Shown here piece by piece: positions 51,557 to 61,000 of a stretch of 64,000 nt of DNA. The notes below the pieces were generated by a model, which was not told where the DNA came from, made no database searches, and saw nothing but the letters and a program-made list of their open reading frames with translations. The DNA comes from HGM04593 sp045634305. Lineage in GTDB: Bacteria; Bacteroidota; Bacteroidia; Bacteroidales; Bacteroidaceae. The first letter of the stretch is position 1; every line of letters begins with the position of its first letter. The stretch covers positions 121,448 through 185,447 of the forward strand of contig JAZQZZ010000019.1 of assembly GCA_045634305.1 (NCBI GenBank), read 5' to 3'. Made by a program: the position numbers and the translations under genes.

Positions 51557-51577
51557 ATATACAAAATCGGGGATAAA

Positions 51578-52537
51578 TCAGTCAATCCAGCCGAGAGCCG
51601 AAGCACCAAGCACAGCCGCATCAGCACCGGGAAGCGAAGACTTCAACACCTTCACCTTATCCTTCCACAAGAATACCACGTTCTCGTTCATCTGTTTGCG
51701 GATTGGTTCAAGCAACAAATCTCCGGCATTTGCCAAGCCACCGAAGAGGATAATTGCCTCGGGAGCCGAGAATGCGATAAAGTTGCAGAATGCATCACCA
51801 AGAACCTTGCCAGTAAACTCAAAGATTTCCAAAGCCAATTTGTCACCCTGCATTGCAGCGTCGAAAAGCATCTTTGATGTCAACTCGTTCATGCAGATGT
51901 CGCGAAGCAAACTTGGAGTATCACGCTCTACAAGCCACTTCTTTGCAGTGCGCACGATACCGGTCGCCGAAGCGTATGTCTCAAGACAGTCTGTACGGCC
52001 GCAACCGCAGGCACGACCCTCAAGAACAGGAGCTGTAACGTGTCCGAGCTCGCCGGCAAAGCCGTCGTGACCATAGATAAGCTGGCCATTGGCTACAATG
52101 CCGCTACCCACACCTGTACCCAGTGTGATATAGACAAAATCCTTCATGCCCTGAGCCACACCATACTTCATTTCACCAATGGCAGCAGCGTTGGCGTCAT
52201 TGGTAACTTTTGTTGGAAGACCGGTCTTTTTCTCGATGAGCCAGCCCAGAGGCACGATACCCTTCCATGGAAGGTTGGCTGCGTTTACTATTTCACCTGT
52301 GTAGTAGTTTGCCATCGGGGCACCCACGCCCACACCCTCAAGCTTGCCCTCGCAGCCGTTCTCAGCAGCAAGTTTCTTGATTACAGCCGCAATTGAGTCT
52401 GTATACTCCTCGATATCAGGATGTGCCTGAGTCTTGATAGAATCATCCTTAGAAAGGATGTGACCTTTTGCATCAACAAGACCAATTACGGTATTTGTAC
52501 CGCCAAGGTCAATTCCAATTACATATTTTTCACTCAT
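51578..52537 (-). CDS. ROK-family sugar kinase
   Basis: A 319-residue cytoplasmic kinase that phosphorylates a hexose or amino sugar with ATP. ROK motifs are IGIDLGGTNTVIGLV (phosphate loop) at residues 7-21, VTNDANAAAIGE near 112 (catalytic Asp), ITLGTGVGSGIV near 138, GELGHVTAPVLEG near 160 and the zinc-binding CGCGRTDCLETYAS near 178. It resembles the Bacteroides RokA hexokinase, which accepts glucose and amino sugars. In this cluster N-acetylglucosamine, N-acetylmannosamine or glucose could be the substrate; sequence does not decide. It lies between the sulfatase and the hexosaminidase gene, divergent from the latter. Confidence 0.9.
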   Translation of the reverse strand: MSEKYVIGIDLGGTNTVIGLVDAKGHILSKDDSIKTQAHPDIEEYTDSIAAVIKKLAAENGCEGKLEGVGVGAPMANYYTGEIVNAANLPWKGIVPLGWLIEKKTGLPTKVTNDANAAAIGEMKYGVAQGMKDFVYITLGTGVGSGIVANGQLIYGHDGFAGELGHVTAPVLEGRACGCGRTDCLETYASATGIVRTAKKWLVERDTPSLLRDICMNELTSKMLFDAAMQGDKLALEIFEFTGKVLGDAFCNFIAFSAPEAIILFGGLANAGDLLLEPIRKQMNENVVFLWKDKVKVLKSSLPGADAAVLGASALGWID

Positions 52538-52707
52538 AATTATATAGATTAGTTATTTTTCTCAAGATAAAAACCGTAAAAACTGTAGCATTTGCGAATG
52601 TAAACAAAAAAAATCAGTTATCACGCAAAAACTCCAAAAACTGTCTAAAAATATTGATAAAACAACTTTTTTATGGGTTATTCTTTTTTCTTTGCCCCTC
52701 TTTGCAT

Positions 52708-52715
52708 TATCTTCG
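52708..52715 (+). promoter_or_regulatory. -7 box for the glycosidase operon
   Basis: TATCTTCG (one mismatch to TAnnTTTG) lies 40 bases before the hexosaminidase start at 52755. Confidence 0.4.
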
Positions 52716-52754
52716 CGAAACATTTTAATTATAATAATATTAATTTATAAAGAT

Positions 52755-54398
52755 ATGTTAAAGAAATTCATGGCTCTGTTGCTGGTAATGACAGCAACCG
52801 CAACTTTTGCGCAGGAAAAAGCATTCCCCACAATTCTGCCACAACCCACAAGCGTCAAACATGGCAATGCCAATATAAAGTTCGACTTCACCAAGGATAC
52901 AAGAATCATCTATGGTTTCGATGACAGCAATGCAAAATATGCAGCCGAGGAACTTAACAGGATTGCCGAAGCCATCTTTGGCAAGAAATTGAAAAAAGCC
53001 ACAAAGGCTACAACAGAGAACAACATAATCTTCAAGACCGACGGCTCTATTAAAGCCGAAGGATATATGCTTGATATCACCCCTGAGAACATAATCATCA
53101 AGGCAAAGGATGGTGCGGGAATGTTCTATGCCGTACAGACTCTGAAACAGATTATTCCGGTACAGGCTTTTGAGACCCCCATTGACCTTGAAAAGGTTGC
53201 ACTTCCCACAATGAAGATAAACGATGCGCCCCACTTTTCCTACCGTGGATTCATGCTCGACTGCTCACGTCACTTCTGGGATGTCGAGACAATAAAGGAG
53301 GTGCTTGACATCCTTGCCATGCACAAGATGAACCGTTTCCACTGGCACCTCACCGAGGACCAAGGATGGCGTATAGAGATAAAGAAATACCCTTTACTCA
53401 CCGAGATCGGCAGCCTGAGGGAGCAGACTACCACTGGACACAACGAAGGCCTTGACGGTATTCCCTATGGCGGATACTACACACAAAAGCAGATTAAGGA
53501 AATCGTAAAATATGCACAAGAGCGTTTCATCACCATTGTTCCCGAGATTGAAATACCGGGACACTCGCTTGGTGCATTGAGTGCATATCCATGGCTCGGT
53601 TGCGAGGGCGAAGCCGGCAACTACAAGACATGGGCATACTGGGGCGTATCGAAGCAGATTGCCTGCGCCGGCAAGGAGAGCACCTTCAAGTTCTGGGAGG
53701 ATGTACTCGATGAAGTTATGGATCTGTTCCCAAGTGAATACATACACATTGGCGGTGACGAAGCTCCACGCGATATGTGGAAGGAGTGCCCCGATTGTCA
53801 GCAGCGCATTAAAGACAACAACTTGAAGAACGAAGCCGAGTTGCAGTCATACGTCAACAACCGCATTGAGGCTCACCTTAACAAGAACGGCCGCAAGATG
53901 ATTGGTTGGGACGAGATACTTGAAGGCGGTGTCAGCCGGGATGCGACAATCATGTCGTGGCGAGGAACTGTAGGCGGCATTGCTGCAGCAAAGAAGGGCA
54001 ACTACGTAATCATGACTCCTGGCGATTACTGCTACCTCGACTACCGACAGACAACTGACCGCAAGGATGAGCTCGACAGCAACGGCAGCTACGTTCCTTT
54101 GCGCAAATCATACTCATTCAACCCTTACGACCAGTTGAGCAAGGATGAGGAGAAATACATTCTTGGAGTACAGGGCAACCTTTGGACCGAGTATGTGACT
54201 ACCCCAATGCAATTGCAATACAAGGCATTGCCACGCCTTGGTGCTATTGCCGAGATTGGATGGAGCAACCCCACACCCGAGAAAAAGGACGTTGAAGAGT
54301 TCATTGGTCGCGCCAAGGAACTTGCACGCTACTACAATGCATTCGGCTGGTGCTTCGGCCGTCACTTCTACGAAGACGGTGTTCAGGTAGGATGGTAA
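52755..54398 (+). CDS. Secreted beta-N-acetylhexosaminidase (GH20)
   Basis: A 547-residue glycoside hydrolase that removes terminal beta-linked GlcNAc or GalNAc using substrate-assisted catalysis. The signal peptide is MLKKFMALLLVMTATATFAQ (start chosen at ATG 52755). The N-terminal GH20b-type domain (about 25-150) is followed by the GH20 barrel: FSYRGFMLDCSRHFWDVETI, MNRFHWHLTEDQGWRIEIKK, EIEIPGHSLGAL and the catalytic pair in YIHIGGDEAPRDMW near residue 330. SWRGTVGG and VQGNLWTEYV blocks follow. It is 52 bases upstream of the sialidase gene on the same strand, so the two are probably co-transcribed. Confidence 0.94.
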   Translation: MLKKFMALLLVMTATATFAQEKAFPTILPQPTSVKHGNANIKFDFTKDTRIIYGFDDSNAKYAAEELNRIAEAIFGKKLKKATKATTENNIIFKTDGSIKAEGYMLDITPENIIIKAKDGAGMFYAVQTLKQIIPVQAFETPIDLEKVALPTMKINDAPHFSYRGFMLDCSRHFWDVETIKEVLDILAMHKMNRFHWHLTEDQGWRIEIKKYPLLTEIGSLREQTTTGHNEGLDGIPYGGYYTQKQIKEIVKYAQERFITIVPEIEIPGHSLGALSAYPWLGCEGEAGNYKTWAYWGVSKQIACAGKESTFKFWEDVLDEVMDLFPSEYIHIGGDEAPRDMWKECPDCQQRIKDNNLKNEAELQSYVNNRIEAHLNKNGRKMIGWDEILEGGVSRDATIMSWRGTVGGIAAAKKGNYVIMTPGDYCYLDYRQTTDRKDELDSNGSYVPLRKSYSFNPYDQLSKDEEKYILGVQGNLWTEYVTTPMQLQYKALPRLGAIAEIGWSNPTPEKKDVEEFIGRAKELARYYNAFGWCFGRHFYEDGVQVGW

Positions 54399-54450
54399 TG
54401 ACACATTGAATTTGCGAAAATCAAAATAATCAGTAACTAACAGAATTTTT

Positions 54451-57400
54451 ATGAAGAGATTTTTCACGTTGATTACTTGCGCAGTCGTCTCGACCGCCGC
54501 AATGTTTGCACAGAATCCTTTCAAGGCTACCACCATAGAGAATGGAGAATTCGCCAAGGGTACCACATGGTACACCATGGGAATTGGAGAAGGTGCAAAG
54601 TTAATCAAAGACAATGCCGGTGCCGACCATATTGCACTTGGTGTTTCAACACCCAAAGGCAATGACGACGAGCTATGGTGCTTCGTCGGTAACGACACAG
54701 ACGGATATGCCGTATACAACAAGCAGGCAGGTACATCAAAGGTGCTTGCGTCAAAGACTACAATGAGTGCCATCAGCGGCTATGGTGGCACAGGCGGTTC
54801 AACCTACCCCACTATGCAGGATGCTGTAAACTTGCCAAGCGGTTATGTAGGCCGTTGGGATTTTGCAACATCGGACAAGATTGACAATGTAAACGGCTAT
54901 TTCATGAGAATCCACGGCACAGACTATGCCGTGAATGACTTTGGCGGCAGAGGCATGCTCGCTTTCTGGGCCGAAGGTGCCGATGCCGGTTCAACAATTG
55001 TATTCACGGCAGCCGAAACATCTATTGAAATCCTTGCTTCAAAGGGTGCTTTCACTGCAAGCAATGCCAACGGTACATGGCACTCAAAGTGGGAGAGCAG
55101 CGAACTTGCAGGTTTCTCACTCTCGGCAAATGCCAACAACATGACAACATCGGGCGACTACATTGCAGGCTATTCAGGAACATCAGGTAGCTGTTCATAC
55201 ACTCTCACAGCACCCGAGGGTCTTGTAATCAAAGGTTACAGCTTTGACTATGTAAACACAAACAACGACGGCAGCTATGCCCTCACACTTGCAGCCGGCG
55301 GCAACAACTACACATCATCGGCTACCGTGCAGCACCTTGACGTTGAGGTTGAAGAGCCTGCACGTACCGTATACTTCACACAGAGCGGTGCAAACAAGGG
55401 AATCACATACTCGAACTTCGTGGTTTACATGGGACTCGACATCCGCACTCCTGAGCCTGCATTCGATGTATTCCCGACACTTACAACAGGTGCTATCCCC
55501 TATCGCATCCCAGCCATTGCAACAGCAAAGAACGGTAACATCATTGCCGTAGCCGACTACCGTCACAGCCGCGCCGACATCGGTATGGCAACAAACGGCC
55601 GTATCGACTTGCGCGCCCGCATCAGCAAGGACAATGGTGAGACTTGGGGCGAGATTTTCGACATCATCCAGGGCAAGGGAGCTGCCGGCATCGATGCTTC
55701 GAACAATGACATGTACGTTGGTTTCGGCGACCCTGCAATCGTTGCCGACCGCGAGAGCGACCGCGTATTGGTGATCAGTTGCTCGGGTAACGTATCGTTC
55801 CCTAGCGGACAGCGCAACAACCACCAGGGTATCGCACACTTCTACAGCGAGGACTGCGGCGAGACATGGAGCACTCCTGTTGACCGTGCAGAGCACATAT
55901 ACGCACAGTTCGACAACACACAGCACGGTCCTGTACGCGCAATGTTCGTCGGTTCGGGAAAGATTTCACAGAGCCAGTACATAAAGGTGGGCGAATACTA
56001 CCGCATCTACTGCGCTGTTCTCGTAAAGAACGTTAACGGCACACATGTAAACTTTGTACTCTACAGTGACAACTTCGGTGAAAGCTGGACTGTACTTGGC
56101 GGTGGCGAGGTTTCTCCAATCCCAAGCGGTGGCGACGAGCCAAAGGCCGACGAGCTGCCCGACGGTTCTGTAATCATCAGCTCACGTACCACAGGCGGAC
56201 GTATCTACAACATATTCTCATACACCGACAGCGAGAAGGCCGAGGGTTCTTGGGGCACAGCAAAGTACTCTAACTCAAGCAACAACGGTACAATCGCTGT
56301 TAGCAACTCAACAAACGGTGAGATTATGTTCGTGCCTGCAAAGCGCAAGGCTGATGACAAGAAGGTATATCTTGCACTGCAGTCAGTGCCTCTTGGCTCG
56401 GGCCGTGCAAATGTAGGTATATATTATAAGGAGCTTGAGACTCTTGAGGACTTCATCAGCCCCGAGGCTATTGCTGCCGATTGGGACGGACGTCACCAGT
56501 CTAGCTATGTTGCCGGTGCATACTCTACAATGACACTGCAGCACGACAACAACATCGGTTTCCTTTACGAGGAGGACACCTATGGCACAAGCGGTGGCGG
56601 TTACACAATCGTCTACAAGAACTACAGCATCGAGTACATCACCGACAGTGCATATATCTATGACGGAGACGTTGACAAGACTGCCATTGTTGCAGCCGGC
56701 ATAGACGCAAAGATTGCCGCATTCGACACAGAGACTCCTGCATATGTAGGTTCGGTTGACGCAAACTCACTGAACGCAGTAGCAACACTCATTGATGCAT
56801 ACAAGACTGCTCCCTCGTATGCAGCATATGAGGCAATCAATGCCGCTATAGCCAATCTTCCACGTCTTGAGGTTGAGGCAGGCAAGTGGTATCGCATTCG
56901 TAACTCGGAGCGCAGCAACGCTACACTATACCTGAACCCCGAGGCAAGCCGCGTATCTACAGCAGCTTCAAACGTGAACAACGCGAACCAGTTGTTCACA
57001 TTCCTGCCTACAGGCAATGACAAGGAGTTCTACCTCTACAACGGCAACTACCAGTATATGCTGGGACCTCTTGGGGCAAACGAGACACAGCCTATTGTGA
57101 CAACTGACAACACTGCTGCCGGAAAGTGGAAGATTGAGAGCACTGCAACAGGCTTGAGCTCTATCATCTGCCAGAACAAGACAGGCAGCAACACAGGTCT
57201 TCACCTTGCAGGTGACAATGTGCGCCTTGTGCCCTGGACAAACAATGCCGAGGCTTCATTGTGGTACATTGAGCCTGTTGATGAGTTCGCATTGACAATC
57301 AACGAGTATGCAGCGGTTTGCATGCCATTCGCAATGACATTGCCTGAGGGTGTTACAGCCTACATTGCAGGCGCTCCACAGACAGCCGACGGCGTTGAGT

Positions 57401-57825
57401 TCGTACCATTGACAGAGTGCGGCACAAATGTCATTGCAGCAAACACTCCTGTTGTACTGGTTGCTGAGAACGGCACATACTACATTGGTGTTGGCGGTGA
57501 GGCCGAGGCACTTGAGGCCGAGAACCAGTTGAAGGGTGTATTGAAGAGTGCATCAGTCAGCGGTTCAAACATCTACACACTCAACAATGGCGAGTTTACA
57601 AAGCGCACAAGCACTTCGGGCACAATTGCTGCAAACACAGCATACTACACAGCCGACAACGCTGCCGCTTCACTCCCTGTAAAGAAGGGCGAGGCAACAG
57701 GCATTCAGGAGGTGAAAACTGAAAGCGTAAAGGTGAAAGGTATTTATGACCTCAGCGGCCGCAAAGTAACAAAGCCTGTCAAGGGCATCTACATCATTGA
57801 CGGAAAAAAAGTTTTGGTGAAGTAA
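54451..57825 (+). CDS. nanH: Secreted sialidase (GH33)
   Basis: A 1124-residue exo-alpha-sialidase that releases terminal sialic acid from glycans. The signal peptide is RFFTLITCAVVSTAAMFAQ. Residues about 25-330 are a carbohydrate-binding or beta-sandwich region. The catalytic propeller starts IPYRIPAIATAKNGNIIAVA, with the Arg of YRIP at residue 352, and carries Asp boxes SKDNGETW near 392, SEDCGETW near 470 and SDNFGESW near 540. Residues about 800-960 look like a ricin-type beta-trefoil (GKWYRIRNSERSNATLYLNP). It ends GIYDLSGRKVTKPVKGIYII then DGKKVLVK, a C-terminal tail often seen on secreted Prevotellaceae proteins. It probably belongs to one operon with the hexosaminidase. Confidence 0.93.
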   Translation: MKRFFTLITCAVVSTAAMFAQNPFKATTIENGEFAKGTTWYTMGIGEGAKLIKDNAGADHIALGVSTPKGNDDELWCFVGNDTDGYAVYNKQAGTSKVLASKTTMSAISGYGGTGGSTYPTMQDAVNLPSGYVGRWDFATSDKIDNVNGYFMRIHGTDYAVNDFGGRGMLAFWAEGADAGSTIVFTAAETSIEILASKGAFTASNANGTWHSKWESSELAGFSLSANANNMTTSGDYIAGYSGTSGSCSYTLTAPEGLVIKGYSFDYVNTNNDGSYALTLAAGGNNYTSSATVQHLDVEVEEPARTVYFTQSGANKGITYSNFVVYMGLDIRTPEPAFDVFPTLTTGAIPYRIPAIATAKNGNIIAVADYRHSRADIGMATNGRIDLRARISKDNGETWGEIFDIIQGKGAAGIDASNNDMYVGFGDPAIVADRESDRVLVISCSGNVSFPSGQRNNHQGIAHFYSEDCGETWSTPVDRAEHIYAQFDNTQHGPVRAMFVGSGKISQSQYIKVGEYYRIYCAVLVKNVNGTHVNFVLYSDNFGESWTVLGGGEVSPIPSGGDEPKADELPDGSVIISSRTTGGRIYNIFSYTDSEKAEGSWGTAKYSNSSNNGTIAVSNSTNGEIMFVPAKRKADDKKVYLALQSVPLGSGRANVGIYYKELETLEDFISPEAIAADWDGRHQSSYVAGAYSTMTLQHDNNIGFLYEEDTYGTSGGGYTIVYKNYSIEYITDSAYIYDGDVDKTAIVAAGIDAKIAAFDTETPAYVGSVDANSLNAVATLIDAYKTAPSYAAYEAINAAIANLPRLEVEAGKWYRIRNSERSNATLYLNPEASRVSTAASNVNNANQLFTFLPTGNDKEFYLYNGNYQYMLGPLGANETQPIVTTDNTAAGKWKIESTATGLSSIICQNKTGSNTGLHLAGDNVRLVPWTNNAEASLWYIEPVDEFALTINEYAAVCMPFAMTLPEGVTAYIAGAPQTADGVEFVPLTECGTNVIAANTPVVLVAENGTYYIGVGGEAEALEAENQLKGVLKSASVSGSNIYTLNNGEFTKRTSTSGTIAANTAYYTADNAAASLPVKKGEATGIQEVKTESVKVKGIYDLSGRKVTKPVKGIYIIDGKKVLVK
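57711..57741 (+). repeat. Purine repeat inside the sialidase 3' end
   Basis: GGTGAAAACTGAAAGCGTAA followed by AGGTGAAAGG lies in frame and encodes VKTESVKVKG just before the C-terminal tail. It is related to tracts at 36967-37018 and 48550-48584 (both on the minus strand). Confidence 0.5.
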
Positions 57826-57844
57826 ACAATATCAAATAGTACTT

Positions 57845-57882
57845 AAAGTCCCTAAAGTCATTAAAGGCCTTAGGGACTTTTT
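57845..57882 (+). terminator. Rho-independent terminator after the sialidase
   Basis: AAAGTCCCTAA and TTAGGGACTTT arms (57845-57855 and 57870-57880) followed by Ts. A second, weaker hairpin GATTCTTCGC/GCGAAGGATC lies at about 57890-57911. Confidence 0.85.
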
Positions 57883-57978
57883 ATGAAAAGGATTCTTCGC
57901 GTGCGAAGGATCTCTTTTCTTTTTAATTAAAACACCTCTATTAACTAAAATTATATGTTATTTTATAAATAATATTAT

Positions 57979-57986
57979 TACATTTG
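57979..57986 (+). promoter_or_regulatory. -7 box for the esterase-sialidase gene
   Basis: TACATTTG matches TAnnTTTG and lies 56 bases before ATG 58043. The -33 element is not obvious. Confidence 0.5.
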
Positions 57987-58042
57987 CGCAAATTGGGATA
58001 TCACGTTCAAGTATAAACAATTAACTAATCATATTTTATCTC

Positions 58043-61000
58043 ATGAAAAGATTACTTGCATTACTCATTTGCGGCGTGCTTTCGGCAGCAACGATGTTTG
58101 CCGACGAGCCATTCCGCAATCATAGGTACGACTCTTTCAAAGTACTTGAGACAACAGGCGAAAGCATTGTATTTATCGGCAATAGCATTACCGACATGCA
58201 CTGCTGGCCCGAGGCTTTCAAGACCTCGACCGGCGAATATCTGCCAATTGTAAACCGTGGAAACTCGGGCACATACTCGACAGAGCAGAGCAACAACCTT
58301 GAGTCATACATCAATGGACAGCCCAAAAAGGTGTTCATGATGATTGGAACAAATGACATTGCAATATCTGGCGGCCTCAACTTCAGCGGCGAACAGGTGC
58401 TAGCATACGTCAAAAGCATTGTGGAGCGCATACACGCACGCTCTCCACAGACAAAGATTTATCTCTACAGCATCCTCAAGAACAAGACGGGTAACCGTGT
58501 GGAAGCTACATGGCTACACACAAACGAGATTGTAAAGGGATATGTAGATACAATGAATGTGGATTGGCTCACATATATCGACCTCTATGACAAGCTCGCA
58601 GGCGTAGCCCAGGGTGGCGTATGGAGTTATGACAATCTCCACCTCACAGCAGCAGCCTACCAAGTATGGTGCGAGACTATCTGCCAGTACCTGCAGGAGG
58701 GCGAGGATTACACTGTTTCAGCAGTTTATCCAAGCAATACATCAACATTGCAGCAAAATGGTGGCCTTGGTAGCGCACACGGCATGCGTGCCACATATTT
58801 CAGCATGCTGCCAATCAGCAACGAGGATGTACTGGTGTTCGGCGACGAGTTCATCAAGAACGGTGAGTGGCAGGAGCTGCTGGGAAATCGCAACGTAAAG
58901 AACCGCGGTACAGGCTGGGGCTATGGCGGCGACATCGCCACAACAAGCAAGATTGTAGATGCTACATACGCAAACACCGGCGTGGAAAAGAAGGATGCAA
59001 AGGCAATCTTCATATACACCGGTACAGGCGACTGCAACGGCAACACCGACATTACAACAGTAAAGAACAGCTACAAGGCACTCGTAGACAAGGTTGCTCA
59101 GAAGTCACCTACATCGAAGATTTACCTTATGGCTCTTGCGCCTACAAACAATGCAACAACCAACACATCACGTATTGCAGAACTTAACAGCTACATGCAG
59201 AGCCTTGCTACAGGCAACATCAGCTATGTCGATACATATACTCCACTACTCAACGGCAATGTAGCCAACACAAAGTATTTCTACCCAAGCAACTACCTTG
59301 GCGGTTTGGGATATGTTGTAATGGCAAATGCAATGAAGGATGCCTTGAAGGCCGATTTCCCGGCTGACACATACAATGCAATTAGCGAGAGTGCAGCTGA
59401 AGCACGCTATGCACAGGCAACACTCCGCAACACCCTTTCACAAGTAATTGCACGTGGCCTTATAATGGAACGCGGCGAGTCAATGGGACAGTATGACCCT
59501 GAGAAGATGGCGGCATTTGATGCAGAACTTGAGAATGCATATGCACTGCTTGCAAAGAAGAGCATCACCGAAGCCGAGGTGCAGGCTATGGCCGGCAAGC
59601 TCAACGAGGTTCTCAAAGAGGCGCTCGCTATGCCAAAGGCAAGCACAGATGCAGATGAACACTGGTATCAGATTACATCATTGCGCAGCAACAACCTCTA
59701 CATCAGTGCCGAGGGCGAGGCTACAGGCGTTGTAGGCAAGGACAACACTGCAGCATCGGCTGTTTCAATGTGGAAGTTCGTTGACCGTGGCGACAATACA
59801 TTCGACATTGTAAACCGCCAGTATGGTTCATACCTGAACCCTGTCGCAAACTACAACACACAGATTAACACAACAAAGAGCAAGCCTGCAAAGGGATGGA
59901 CAGTAAGCTATGCCGACACACCTGCATACTACATAATCTCATCGAGCGAGGTACAATTGAACCAGACCGGCAGCGGACAGAGTTTCAAGCTCTACAACTG
60001 GAGTGCAAGCGACAAATTGGGCAAAGACCGCGGCGACACCGGCTGCCAGCTCTCAATTGCAGAGGCTGGTGAAATTGCAGAATTGCCATCAGTGCTTACT
60101 TATACAATAGACAAAACCAATGGCAATCTATACCGTGGTACATCGGCCAACCAAACTTGGAACAATGTATGGAAGAGCAACACCACCCCGCAGTTGCAGT
60201 TTGGTTGCGGCACAATAAACAACATGAACTGGAGCGGCAATAACGTACAGATGATGACCGGCACTGCAGGCAGTGCGACATACGCCATTACCCCACCGGC
60301 AGGCTATGTAATTACAGAGTACAGCTTTACTTTTGCCAACAACAGCCACAACACCGGCCTCAACCTTACAATGGAGAACGGCAAGGTTTACACAACCTCA
60401 ACAACAGCACAGACCATCAGTGACAAAAATCTGAAAGCAAGTTCTATTTCGTTCACTCTTGCCGGCAACAATGGAGAGGGTGTTGTCCTGACAGACTTTA
60501 CTGTCAAGATAAAGGAAGACAAGATAGAGAATGTAAAAATAAGTACACAGGAGAATGTCTATTGGTACTACATTACCAACGCATCATCCAAAGCATACTG
60601 CGCCGGCAAGGTCATTTACTATGACAATAGAATGGAGAAGTTGCGCTTTGGCGACAAGACATTCAGTGCCGACCGCATCTGGAGTTTCTGGGAAAAAGAC
60701 GGTAAACTCGCCATAAAGAACTACAAAGGCGAGTACTTTGGCACAGCCGGTGCCGGCACAGGCGGAACAACATCTTTCGGCGTGGTGAACGAACCTAACC
60801 ACATATACACAATACAAAGTGCGTTCGGTTTCTTTACCATCAAGGACAGCGCCGTGGAACTGCATGCTCAGGAAGCGAATTCAGTGATTGTACGCTGGGC
60901 TGCCGATGCTGACGGAGCATCGCTTTGGCGATTTGATGAAGTAGATGTATCAAATGCTATGGCTGATTTCTCATTATCAAGGGTAGAACAGGGCAAGATA

